The notes beneath the pieces were generated by a model. It saw nothing but the letters and a program-made list of their open reading frames with translations, was not told the origin of the DNA and searched no databases. A program made the position numbers and the translations under genes. From Paracoccus sp. SCSIO 75233 (GTDB taxonomy: Bacteria > Pseudomonadota > Alphaproteobacteria > Rhodobacterales > Rhodobacteraceae): 64,000 nt of DNA. The stretch spans positions 2,291,001 to 2,355,000 of the forward strand of contig NZ_CP115757.1 of the NCBI RefSeq assembly GCF_027912675.1. The letters run 5' to 3'. Positions 35,530 through 42,789 of this stretch are shown piece by piece (position 1 is the first letter of the stretch; each line of letters starts with the position of its first letter).

Positions 35530-36813
35530 TCAGTAGTTTGATTGAACCTGCACGCAGTTGCCGGTCTCGGTATTGAACATGCCGCAGGCCTTGCCCGGCC
35601 AATCAGCATCCAGCACCGCCGAATCTGGCAGGAAATCGGTCCAGGCATCGCCCGGCACCGGGTCGGTTTCGCTGACGATGTCGAACTGGCCATCCTCGCG
35701 AATTTCACCGATCAGCACCGGCTTGGTCAGGTGATGGTTCGGCAAAACCGTCGCTGTCGAGCCGGTCAGGTTCGGCACCTCGACACCGACAATGGCATCC
35801 AGAACCGCATCGGTTTCCGGGCTGCCCGCCGCCTCGACCGCCGCGACCCATGCGTTAAAGCCGATCATTGTGGCTTCCATCGGGTCGTTGGTGACGCGAT
35901 TTTCATCGCCGGTGAAGCTGCGCCACTCCTCGATGAAGGCTGCGTTTTCAGGCGTGTCCGCACTCTCGAAATAATTCCACGCCGCCAGATGCCCGACGAG
36001 GTTTTCGGTATCCAACCCCGACAGTTCTTCTTCCCCGACCGAGAATGCCATCACCGGCAGATCCATGGCCGAGACACCCGCCGCGGCAAGTTCCTTGTAG
36101 AAGCCCACATTCGCGTCGCCGTTGATGGTCGAGACCACGCCCACCTGCTTGCCGTCATTGCCGAGTGCAACGACGTCAGCCACGATCTTCGACCAGTCGG
36201 AATGGCCGAACGGGGTATAGTTGACGAAAATATCCTCTTCCGCGACGCCGTTATCCTTGAGATAGGCCTCAAGGATGGTGTTGGTGGTGCGCGGATAGAC
36301 ATAGTCTGTACCAAGCAGCGCCCATTTTTCGACGCCCAACTCGTCACGCATGTAGTTCACAGCCGGAATAGCCTGCTGGTTCGGGGCAGCGCCGGTATAA
36401 ATGACGTTTTTCGAGGATTCCTCGCCTTCGTACTGCACCGGATAGAACAGCAGCCCGTTCAGCTCCTCAATCACCGGAAGAACGGATTTGCGACTGACCG
36501 AGGTCCAGCAGCCGAAAATCGCGTCGACACCCTGATCCGAGATCAATTCCCGGGCTTTTTCCGCGAAAAGCGGCCAGTCCGAAGCCGGATCGACGACAAC
36601 CGCCTCGATTTGCTTGCCGAGCAGCCCGCCCTTGGCGTTCTGCTGCTCGACCATCATCAGGACCGTATCCTTCAACGTCGTCTCCGAAATCGCCATCGTG
36701 CCGGATAACGAATGCAGCACCCCAATCTTGATTGTGTCGTCTTGCGCCCATGCGACGCCGGTCAGCGTCAGGCCAAGCGCGCTGCCAAGAAGAACGGATC
36801 TGAAACCCTGCAT
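35530..36813 (-). CDS. urtA: Urea ABC transporter substrate-binding protein UrtA
   Basis: Periplasmic urea receptor of 427 aa. Signal peptide MQGFRSVLLGSALGLTLTGVAWAQ, then DDTIKIGVLHSLSGTMAISE. The UrtA fingerprint GCWTSVSRKSVLPVIEELNG and LLFYPVQYEGEESSKNVIYT (about 125-165) is clear, and GTDYVYPRTTNTI follows. The C-terminus is SNY. The ATG at 36813 is preceded by GAAAGGGAAAG. It heads a urtABCDE operon placed directly upstream of the ure operon on the same strand, a transport-plus-hydrolysis unit that is usually nitrogen-regulated. I see no clear sigma-54 promoter; a 9-1-9 palindrome lies 128 bp upstream. Confidence 0.95.
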   Translation of the reverse strand: MQGFRSVLLGSALGLTLTGVAWAQDDTIKIGVLHSLSGTMAISETTLKDTVLMMVEQQNAKGGLLGKQIEAVVVDPASDWPLFAEKARELISDQGVDAIFGCWTSVSRKSVLPVIEELNGLLFYPVQYEGEESSKNVIYTGAAPNQQAIPAVNYMRDELGVEKWALLGTDYVYPRTTNTILEAYLKDNGVAEEDIFVNYTPFGHSDWSKIVADVVALGNDGKQVGVVSTINGDANVGFYKELAAAGVSAMDLPVMAFSVGEEELSGLDTENLVGHLAAWNYFESADTPENAAFIEEWRSFTGDENRVTNDPMEATMIGFNAWVAAVEAAGSPETDAVLDAIVGVEVPNLTGSTATVLPNHHLTKPVLIGEIREDGQFDIVSETDPVPGDAWTDFLPDSAVLDADWPGKACGMFNTETGNCVQVQSNY

Positions 36814-36940
36814 GTCTTTCCCTTTCGGGCCGCACAGGCTCAACCGCTTCCCGTCGTTCGGGCGCGGTGCTAAACCACGGCGGCAACATCGTTGCATCCG
36901 TGCGGCGGCATCGTTTTCCAGTCGGTTGCCGTCGCACACA

Positions 36941-36959
36941 AACGGTCGCTGCGACCGTT
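36941..36959. promoter_or_regulatory. Perfect palindrome upstream of urtA
   Basis: AACGGTCGC-T-GCGACCGTT, a 9-bp perfect inverted repeat with one central base, 128 bp before the urtA start. It has no U-run, so an operator is more likely than a terminator. The rest of 36814-37111 shows no gene. Confidence 0.45.
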
Positions 36960-37111
36960 CGCAGTTGCAGAAGACGATTGGCTTCTTCGGGAAGGCAATC
37001 CGCTGAGGTTATTTGTGTCGCGTGTCACCGCCATATGATGCTCTGGGCATCATCAATTTCTTTAAATGCCCAAACTCCGGGCAGGTTTGAGATCAATCTA
37101 CTTCTGAGGAA

Positions 37112-37423
37112 CTGGAGCGCGAACTTGCCATCAAGATTGGAGAGATCTTCGGCATCGTGGAGGGTCCCAAGGAGGATAAATCCGGCTGGTCGGCCTTCCT
37201 GCTCCACCTGGTGGATCGTGGGCTGTCAGGCGTGCAACTGATCGTCTCGGACGCCTGTCGCGGCCTTGTCGAAAGCGCGGCCGAGTTCCTGCCCGATGCC
37301 GGGTGGCAGCGTTGCGTCGTGCATTTCTACCGCAACGTCTTCAGCCTCGTGCCTGCTGGCAAGGTTCGTGACGTCGCCAAGATGCTGAAGACGATCCACG
37401 CGCAGGAGGATCACAGGGGGTAA
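37112..37423 (+). pseudogene. IS256-family transposase, internal fragment
   Basis: About 100 residues of the catalytic core: EIFGIVEGPKEDKSGWSAFL, then LVDRGLSGVQLIVSDACRGL, VESAAEFLPDAGWQRCVVHF and YRNVFSLVPAGKVRDVAKML, up to KTIHAQEDHRG and a stop. DACRG carries the second catalytic Asp of the family. Both the N-terminal part and the C-terminal Glu-containing part are missing. This subgroup differs from the IS256 remnant at 21206, so the two are not halves of one element. Confidence 0.8.
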
Positions 37424-37489
37424 TCCCTCCGGAAAGTAGGGGGCTTTAAAAGTAGAATTTTCTCGGCAAAGTGCACGAGGAGATTTCGT

Positions 37490-37605
37490 ATGAAGACCAG
37501 CAGATACACAGAAGCGCAGATACTCGCGATCCTGCGGCAGGCCGAAGGCGGTGTGCCTGTAGCCGAGCTGTGCCGGGAGCACGGCATGAGCAGCGCATCG
37601 TTCTA
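37490..37605 (+). pseudogene. IS3-family OrfA, N-terminal fragment
   Basis: MKTSRYTEAQILAILRQAEG and VPVAELCREHGMSSASFY form the helix-turn-helix of IS407/IS2-type OrfA, preceded by CGAGGAG. Homology stops after SFY at about base 37605, where the frame should read KWR but enters unrelated sequence that appears to be the end of the IS110-type element. The rest of this IS3 element is not found to the right. Confidence 0.75.
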
Positions 37606-38611
37606 TATCTATGGATGTCTCTCCCTTTGCAAGGTTTCTTCGGATCAGATCTGACGGCATTTCCCTGGTTGCAAACATCTATCCGGCGTCGCCGTTTGGA
37701 TGGCGCGCCCAAATGGGAATTCCGCATGGTGAGCCTCAACAAATGGTCGGCCTCAGGGGCCATTATAAAAGCCAGGTTCCTCACACACCGGAGTTTGCCG
37801 GTCGGTTCATTTCCTTGGTCGTCTTGCAATCCTCTTCTTTGCTCAGGCGTGAGCGCGGAACTCTTCGTTTCTTCGCAGCATCGCCCAGATGATGCGCGCG
37901 TTCTTGTTGGCGACCGCGACAATGGCCCGGTTCATGCCGCGCCTTTCGCGGATCGAGTTGACCCATCTGCTGAAGGCGTCGGTTCGTCCTTGCGACACGC
38001 GGACGACTGAGCGGGCGCCATGGATCAGCAACGTTCGGAGGTGTTTGTCCCCGCGTTTGCTGATGCCCATCAGTAGGCGTTTGTCGCCACTGGAATGCTG
38101 GCGTGGCACCAGACCCATCCAGGCTGCCATGTGCCGTCCGTTCTTGAACTCTTTGCCGTCGCCGACAGCGGCGACAACAGCCGTTGCCGTTTTGGAGCCG
38201 ACACCGCAAATCTGGGCGATCCGCTGGCAATCCGGGTTTGATCGGAAGACTTGATCGATGCGCCTGTCGAAGGCTTTGATCCGCGCATCGAGTTGCAGCA
38301 AGAACTCGAACAGATCAGAGATGATCTCGCGGGTCATGTCCGTAAGGCCGTTAGATCGATCCTCCAATATCTCAGGAATGCGCTGTCGCGCCCGTCCCAA
38401 GGTCAAAGGGATTGTGACACCTCGGTCGAGTAAAAGACCCCGCATCTGGCAGGCCAAGGCCGTGCGGTGGTTCACCAGTCGTCGGCGCGCGCGGTGCAGA
38501 GCCTGAATGTCTTGTTGCTCTTCGTTCTTGGGCGGGACGAACTTCATGTTAGGTTGCATCAGGGCGGTACAAATGGCTTCTGCATCGTTGCGGTCATTCT
38601 TCTGATGCTTA
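37606..38611 (-). mobile_element. IS110-family element, 5'-truncated
   Basis: Remnant with one end at about 37606, inside an IS3-type orfA. Its other end was removed or displaced by the IS5-type element that starts at 38612. It carries the transposase 37843-38611 and about 237 bp of non-coding end sequence (37606-37842) in which I see no gene. Boundaries are estimated from where the neighbouring homologies break off. Confidence 0.6.
37843..38611 (-). pseudogene. IS110-family transposase lacking its N-terminus
   Basis: About 256 residues of a transposase of normally about 340. The piece begins in the DEDD domain (KHQKNDRNDAEAICTALMQP, the third acidic motif) and contains the C-terminal Transposase_20 domain: RIAQICGVGSKTATAVVAAV and MAAWMGLVPRQHSSGDKRLL, with the conserved serine region GISKRGDKHLRTLLIHGARS. 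The first about 85 residues, including the initial catalytic Asp, are missing, because IS5-type sequence joins at 38611/38612. Inactive. Confidence 0.85.
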
Positions 38612-38672
38612 GGTCGTGTTGACAAAAGGGATTCACATCAGGCTTTGAGCATGATTCAAGCTGGCATCTGCG

Positions 38673-39104
38673 ATGGAGACCAGCTTGGCACGAGACCTTA
38701 TGTCGGACGAGGAATGGACGTTCTTTGAGCGCTTCATCCTCGCCGTCCGCGCCCCGAACGGGCGTAAACCCACCAACCACCGCCTCGTTCTTGATGGGAT
38801 TTTCTGGATTGCCCGAACCGGGGCGCCTTGGCGCGATCTTCCCGGGGAGTTCGGCAAGTGGTCGAGCGTCTATCGGCAATTCCGGCGCTGGACGTTGGCC
38901 GGGCTCTGGGAGGACATCATGGAGGCACTGAACCAGAGCGGAGCTGTGCCAAGCGCCCTGCAGATGATCGACAGCACCGTAATCCGCGCCCACCATCAGG
39001 CAGCGGGCGCTAAAGGGGGACTCCACGACAGGGTTTCGGCCGTTCTCGAGGTGGCTTTACGACCAAGATCCACCTCCTCGTCAATGCACACGGGCTTCCC
39101 ATGA
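38673..39104 (+). CDS. IS5-family transposase, first frame
   Basis: 143 codons; homology holds to about residue 115. LMSDEEWTFFERFILAVRAP and NHRLVLDGIFWIARTGAPWR form the DUF4096-type N-terminal domain. FGKWSSVYRQFRRWTLAGLW follows, then QMIDSTVIRAHHQAAGAKGG with the first catalytic Asp. Past base 39014 the protein sequence becomes non-homologous, while the -1 frame takes over. Slippage can occur on the GGGGG run at 39015-39019. Confidence 0.87.
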   Translation: METSLARDLMSDEEWTFFERFILAVRAPNGRKPTNHRLVLDGIFWIARTGAPWRDLPGEFGKWSSVYRQFRRWTLAGLWEDIMEALNQSGAVPSALQMIDSTVIRAHHQAAGAKGGLHDRVSAVLEVALRPRSTSSSMHTGFP

Positions 39105-39460
39105 GGACAGAGATCACGCCAGGCCAGACGTCGGACTATCTCGGCTTCGATCTGGTGATGGCGGATAATCTGCCCCGCCCGAGCGTGCTGCTCGCGGATC
39201 GCGGCTACGATGCAGACAAGATCAGAGACGGCATGGAAGCGCGCAACGTCCTGCCCGTGATCCCGATGCGAAAGTCCCGCAAGAAGCGGATTGGTGTCGA
39301 TCGCTCGCTGTATCGCCTGCGTAATCTGGTCGAACGCTGCTTCAACAAGCTCAAGAACGCCAGGCGTGTCGCGACCCGCTACGACAAGACGGCGGAAAGC
39401 TTCCTCGGCTTCATTGACATCACGTCGATCCGTCTCTGGATCCGCCATTTGTCAACATGA
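39014..39460 (+). CDS. IS5-family transposase, second (shifted) frame
   Basis: Continuation in the -1 frame: FGRSRGGFTTKIHLLVNAHG and LPMRTEITPGQTSDYLGFDL, then LLADRGYDADKIRDGMEARN with the second catalytic Asp, and LYRLRNLVERCFNKLKNARR with the catalytic Glu. An independent start is possible at the ATG at 39101, but the region between 39014 and 39101 is homologous, so it is read through by frameshifting. All catalytic residues are present; the element may be active. Confidence 0.85.
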   Translation, partial: RGTPRQGFGRSRGGFTTKIHLLVNAHGLPMRTEITPGQTSDYLGFDLVMADNLPRPSVLLADRGYDADKIRDGMEARNVLPVIPMRKSRKKRIGVDRSLYRLRNLVERCFNKLKNARRVATRYDKTAESFLGFIDITSIRLWIRHLST

Positions 39461-39464
39461 CCTA

Positions 39465-39693
39465 AATACGGGCCCAGCTGGCTTCCGAGCCAAGGTTGCG
39501 TGATAGTCGAAAAAATGAAGAGCGCGAAAAACATGCCCATCATCATGAAATCGCCTTGGGCGAAGTTCACGACTCTCATGATCCCGAAAATCAGCGCCAG
39601 ACCAAAACACATCAGGCCGTACATCGCGCCCAATAATAATCCGCTGACCAAAGCCTGTAGAGCAGCCTCGGTTAATATTTCCCACTCGCTCAA
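39465..39693 (-). pseudogene. LivH permease, N-terminal stub
   Basis: About 76 residues of a branched-chain amino acid-type permease: LSEWEILTEAALQALVSGLL, GAMYGLMCFGLALIFGIMRV and VNFAQGDFMMMGMFFALFIF (first two membrane segments and the NFAHG-like motif). The TTG start at 39693 has GGGAGGG six bases upstream. The gene is cut by the right end of the IS5-type element. It has the same strand and the expected operon order relative to the livG stub, livF and livK at 22.4-24.4 kb, with livM missing. The 217 bp upstream of it (39709-39925) hold nothing recognisable. Confidence 0.83.
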
Positions 39694-39925
39694 GTAGATC
39701 CCTCCCAATACAAGACTTAAGTGACGTCTCGCCCTGCCCGGCTATCAACGGAGTATCGGCGGGACAGCACTGACAATCAGCCAGTCAGCAGCGGCTGCTG
39801 CACGGACAATGGCGTCAAAGCGAACTTAGCAAGCGACAAATTTTGTAACGCACCAAGCAGTTTAGCCTGCATGCTGCTGGACCACCCCTGCTCCTGACCA
39901 AAAGCGTACTTTCCCGATGCTCCGC

Positions 39926-40672
39926 TTAGAGCCCGGCCACCGTGAACCCACCGTCAATTTTTAGCCGGGTGCCGGTAATTGAGCGTGCACCTTCAGATGC
40001 CAGAAACACCGCGGCAGCACCAATCTCTTCAGCGGTTGCAAGCCGCTTTAGCGGAGTCAGATCTATACGGCTCTTCCATCCGTCCTCGTCAACCAGCGCC
40101 AGCGTGCCTGGCGTTACAACTGAACTTGGCGCGAGGGAATTCACCGTGATCCCATAAGGGGCGAGTTCTCCGGCTTGTTGGCGTGTGAGGGTGTCGATCG
40201 CACCCTTTATCGAGCTGTAAACCGCACCTCCGGGGATCGAAACATCAACCCCGATCGACGACATGTTGATTACTGAACCACCCCCGCGTGCAATCAAATG
40301 GGGGGTCGCGGCCTGTAAAGACCAAAACACGCCCTTGATGCCCACATCGAGCATTTTCGCTGTGATGCCCTCGTCCATCTCGACCAGCGGTGCGTATTTG
40401 AACAGAACGGCGTTGTTTACAACGACGTCCAGCCCACCTGCACTGGCGGCAAATTCATCAATGGCCTGCTTTACAGCCAGTCTTTGCGTGATATCGCACT
40501 CGTATGCGAATGCCGTACCGTCAGGAAAGGTCGCTACGGCCTGCTTCAACTCCTCGGCCTTTAAGTCGAGAAGGCCGACGGTGGCACCTTCCGCAGAGAA
40601 GGCTCTGGCGATTGCCAGCCCGATCCCCCCACCGCCGCCGGTAACAAATACAGATCTCCGTGTGGTACGCAC
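39926..40672 (-). CDS. SDR-family oxidoreductase
   Basis: Classical short-chain dehydrogenase of 248 aa. Cofactor motif VFVTGGGGGIGLAIARAFSA (about 7-26), an acidic D in LLDLKAEE suggesting NAD(H), VVVNNAVLF, catalytic S in VINMSSIGVDV and YxxxK in AVYSSIKGAIDTLTR. It ends LKIDGGFTVAGL. I chose the GTG at 40672, with AAGGAGGG five bases before it, over the longer ATG start. Substrate unknown; it is transcribed divergently from the carboxymuconolactone-decarboxylase-family gene. Confidence 0.88.
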   Translation of the reverse strand: MRTTRRSVFVTGGGGGIGLAIARAFSAEGATVGLLDLKAEELKQAVATFPDGTAFAYECDITQRLAVKQAIDEFAASAGGLDVVVNNAVLFKYAPLVEMDEGITAKMLDVGIKGVFWSLQAATPHLIARGGGSVINMSSIGVDVSIPGGAVYSSIKGAIDTLTRQQAGELAPYGITVNSLAPSSVVTPGTLALVDEDGWKSRIDLTPLKRLATAEEIGAAAVFLASEGARSITGTRLKIDGGFTVAGL

Positions 40673-40745
40673 GATGCCCTCCTTCAACCGCATCGGACTC
40701 AGCAGGGATTAACGTAGGGCAACCCATGTTTGCCTGTCAACCTAT

Positions 40746-40758
40746 TTATAGTTTTTCT
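40746..40758 (-). promoter_or_regulatory. AT-rich ACTATA motif (site 2)
   Basis: Read on the reverse strand it is AGAAAAACTATAA, 74 bp upstream of the SDR start at 40672. It resembles the sites at 12161, 41076 and 42636. Confidence 0.3.
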
Positions 40759-41075
40759 ATCTCAGCGCTCTTTCGGCTCAGTGGCAGGCCCGACACCATC
40801 GCGCCGTGACGGGGTCCCAAGACCGGAACGCTATTGGTAGCCACCGGACTCACCCGGGAGGAAGAATCGCATTGCAACGCACCCCGACCCGACCAGTAAT
40901 CCGCTTTGCGCCAAAGCTCAGCATCAGTCCCGCTGCCGTTCATGGGTCATTCATCTTCATGTTGGCCCGCTTAGCCAGTTCGCCGCGTGCGGCCGCACAC
41001 CGGGCCCGGGCCATCCACCTGTAAGGCCATATTCCCAACCTCAGCAAGCACCCGCTGAGTAGAAGGTGTTCCAAT

Positions 41076-41088
41076 AATAAAACTATAG
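41076..41088 (+). promoter_or_regulatory. AT-rich ACTATA motif (site 3)
   Basis: AATAAAACTATAG, 121 bp upstream of the decarboxylase-family gene. Best match to site 1 (AATAAGACTATAT). Confidence 0.35.
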
Positions 41089-41141
41089 ACGATACTTTGA
41101 GTTATTGATATGCACAGCGGGTACTGGGCGAAATTTTCCAA

Positions 41142-41152
41142 CCATATATAGG
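41142..41152. promoter_or_regulatory. CCATATATAGG near-palindrome (first copy)
   Basis: Eleven-base near-palindrome, 57 bp upstream of the gene at 41209. An identical copy lies at 51270-51280 upstream of the aldehyde dehydrogenase. Confidence 0.35.
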
Positions 41153-41208
41153 ACGCAGCGACGCCGCCTGCCGCCAATCATAGACAGAAGGAACAAAGGG
41201 GTTTGTTG

Positions 41209-41571
41209 ATGAACGCAGCAGAGAAGGGACGATCCATTCAGGTCGACATGTTTGGTGACGACATGATGGCTAGAAGGGCAGAGACTACGACACCGTTCAA
41301 TAAGCGAATTCGTGACCTGATCGAAACCTATTGCTTCGGCGAGGTTTGGGGCGACGAAACACTGACTAAGCGCGAGCGGAGCCTTTTGGTCATGGCGATT
41401 CTGGCCACGCTGGGACGTACACCTCAGCTGAGACTTCATATTGGTGCCGGCATTACCAATGGCTGCACGGCCGAAGAAATCCGGGAGGTCATGGCACAGG
41501 TGGCAATTTATGCCGGTATCCCGGCGGGCGTGGAGGGTACGGAAATCGCGGAAGGCGTTATAAAGGGATAG
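41209..41571 (+). CDS. Carboxymuconolactone decarboxylase-family protein
   Basis: Small alpha-helical protein of 120 aa of the CMD/AhpD-like fold. Typical are FGEVWGDETLTKRERSLLVM (about 38-57) and LRLHIGAGITNGCTAEEIRE (about 69-88), corresponding to the H(x)AxNxGxTxEEIxE motif of gamma-carboxymuconolactone decarboxylase. The CxxC pair of AhpD-type peroxidase partners is absent, so a decarboxylase or isomerase-like role is more likely. No aromatic ring-cleavage genes are nearby, so the substrate is unknown. ATG at 41209; a TTG two codons earlier is possible. It is followed by an SDR gene at 135 bp. Confidence 0.83.
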   Translation: MNAAEKGRSIQVDMFGDDMMARRAETTTPFNKRIRDLIETYCFGEVWGDETLTKRERSLLVMAILATLGRTPQLRLHIGAGITNGCTAEEIREVMAQVAIYAGIPAGVEGTEIAEGVIKG

Positions 41572-41706
41572 GCGGTTCGGGCTAAGTAAGATGGTACCGC
41601 AGCCAGGTGCGGTTCGCTCGGCATGACCCAAAAGGACTTGCGGGTTGGTTTCGCAGATCGTCAGCCATCAGAAATCTGGTATAAAATAGGCACGGAGGTA
41701 CAGGAT

Positions 41707-42480
41707 ATGGCCAGGCTCGACGGGAAAGTTGCCGTAGTTACAGGTGCGGCGGGCGGTATAGGTGCGGCTGTTGTGCGCCGGTTTGTTGCAGAAGGCGCTC
41801 AGGTTTTTCTGACGGATCGCGATCCTGTATTGTTGTCAGCCCTCTGCGAAGAACTTGGTGACAGAGCGGACTTTTCTGTCGCTGATATTTCTGACGAAAC
41901 CGACGTTAGAGCAGTCTTTAGGGGCGCTGAGGATCGGTTTGGCCCCATAGACATCGCGGTCCTCAATGCCGGAATTGTGGGAAAATTTGGTGAGATTGGC
42001 GCACTGTCGGCAAGCGATTTCGACCAGGTGATGGCCGTGAACGTTCGGGGTGTCTTTTTAGGCTTGTCGTGGTTGATGCCTGTGATGAAGGCGAGGCGTT
42101 CGGGTTCCATCACAGTTCTATCGTCTACTGCGGGCTTGCGAGCTTCGACAGGGCTTGCGCCATACGTGACCAGCAAACACGCTGTCATCGGCATGATGCG
42201 AGCGGCCGCGATAGAGGGCGCGGCATACGGGGTGCGCGTTAACACGGTCAATCCGGGGCCGATCGAAACCGAAATGATGCGTAAAATCGAGCGCGGACGG
42301 AAGAGCGAGGCTGCAGACCTGGCATATGCTGCCACCAAAGGTAAAATTCCTATGAAAAGATATGGTCAGCCCGAAGAGGTCGCAGCACTAATAACGTTCC
42401 TTTCTAGCAGCGAGGCTTCATATTGCTCGGGCAATACCTATCTGGTGGACGGCGCTGCAATTGCGGGTACTGCGAGTTAA
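41707..42480 (+). CDS. SDR-family oxidoreductase (paralogue of 51571)
   Basis: 257-aa short-chain dehydrogenase. VAVVTGAAGGIGAAVVRRFV is at about 8-27, D in LTDRD suits NAD(H), then AVLNAGIVGKFGEIGALSAS, catalytic S in ITVLSSTAGL, YxxxK in LAPYVTSKHAVIGMMRAAAI, and SYCSGNTYLVDGAAIAG at the end. Start at 41707, with GGAGG about 10 bases before it. It is strikingly similar to the SDR at 51571 (for example LNAGIVG, GLSWLMP, SKHAVIG, VNTVNP, PIET, IPMKRYG, GNTYLVDG), so the two are paralogues in one accessory region. Confidence 0.88.
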   Translation: MARLDGKVAVVTGAAGGIGAAVVRRFVAEGAQVFLTDRDPVLLSALCEELGDRADFSVADISDETDVRAVFRGAEDRFGPIDIAVLNAGIVGKFGEIGALSASDFDQVMAVNVRGVFLGLSWLMPVMKARRSGSITVLSSTAGLRASTGLAPYVTSKHAVIGMMRAAAIEGAAYGVRVNTVNPGPIETEMMRKIERGRKSEAADLAYAATKGKIPMKRYGQPEEVAALITFLSSSEASYCSGNTYLVDGAAIAGTAS

Positions 42481-42789
42481 GAAGAAAACGCCTGGACATT
42501 GCAGGCTCTCCGTCTGCCCGAACGGCATACCGCGACCGAGTCGCCACGCGTGGCGGCAACAAAATCGGCGTAAGCAAGCGATTGCTGATGCGACCGGCAG
42601 TTTGCAACCTTGCCACGTTGACCGATAGTTCTATATTTAATACTATAGCTATGGAGACTTAGATCTCCGTCTGCAGGTCTGGAAAACCGGCACGTCTGGA
42701 ATACCGGGCCCAAAATATAGCGTTCTCAAAAAGGGCCGGCTTCGCCAGAGCGAGGAAAGCGGTACTCTCAGGATAAGGATTTGGGGGAG
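42481..42789. other. Intergenic region SDR / CoA-transferase
   Basis: 309 bp without a gene. The AT-rich part 42625-42655 is the likely promoter of the CoA-transferase gene and contains the ACTATA motif at 42636. Short reverse frames here look accidental. Confidence 0.45.
42636..42648 (+). promoter_or_regulatory. AT-rich ACTATA motif (site 4)
   Basis: TTTAATACTATAG, 142 bp upstream of the CoA-transferase start; it shares its 3' half with site 3. Confidence 0.35.

Larger units (their letters stand above)
38612..39462 (+). mobile_element. IS5-family element (IS427-like), 851 bp
   Basis: Complete small element. Terminal inverted repeats GGTCGTGTTGACAAAAGG and, read inward from the right, GGTCATGTTGACAAATGG match at 16 of 18 positions. 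TA flanks both ends (38610-38611 and 39463-39464), a typical 2-bp duplication. Two overlapping frames together encode one transposase through a probable -1 shift. It joins an IS110 fragment on the left to a livH stub on the right, so despite the TA repeat the flanks come from different genes. Confidence 0.87.
40673..41208. other. Divergent intergenic region with operator-like motifs
   Basis: 536 bp between two divergent genes. The ends are AT-rich (40740-40760 and 41060-41150) and contain two ACTATA motifs and one CCATATATAGG. The middle 40770-41030 is GC-rich and has only short frames that do not look like genes. I take it as a double promoter region. Confidence 0.5.

Noticed and set aside
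21206..37423. The two IS256 fragments as halves of one transposon around the urea block
   Set aside because: Their conserved blocks belong to different IS256 subgroups.
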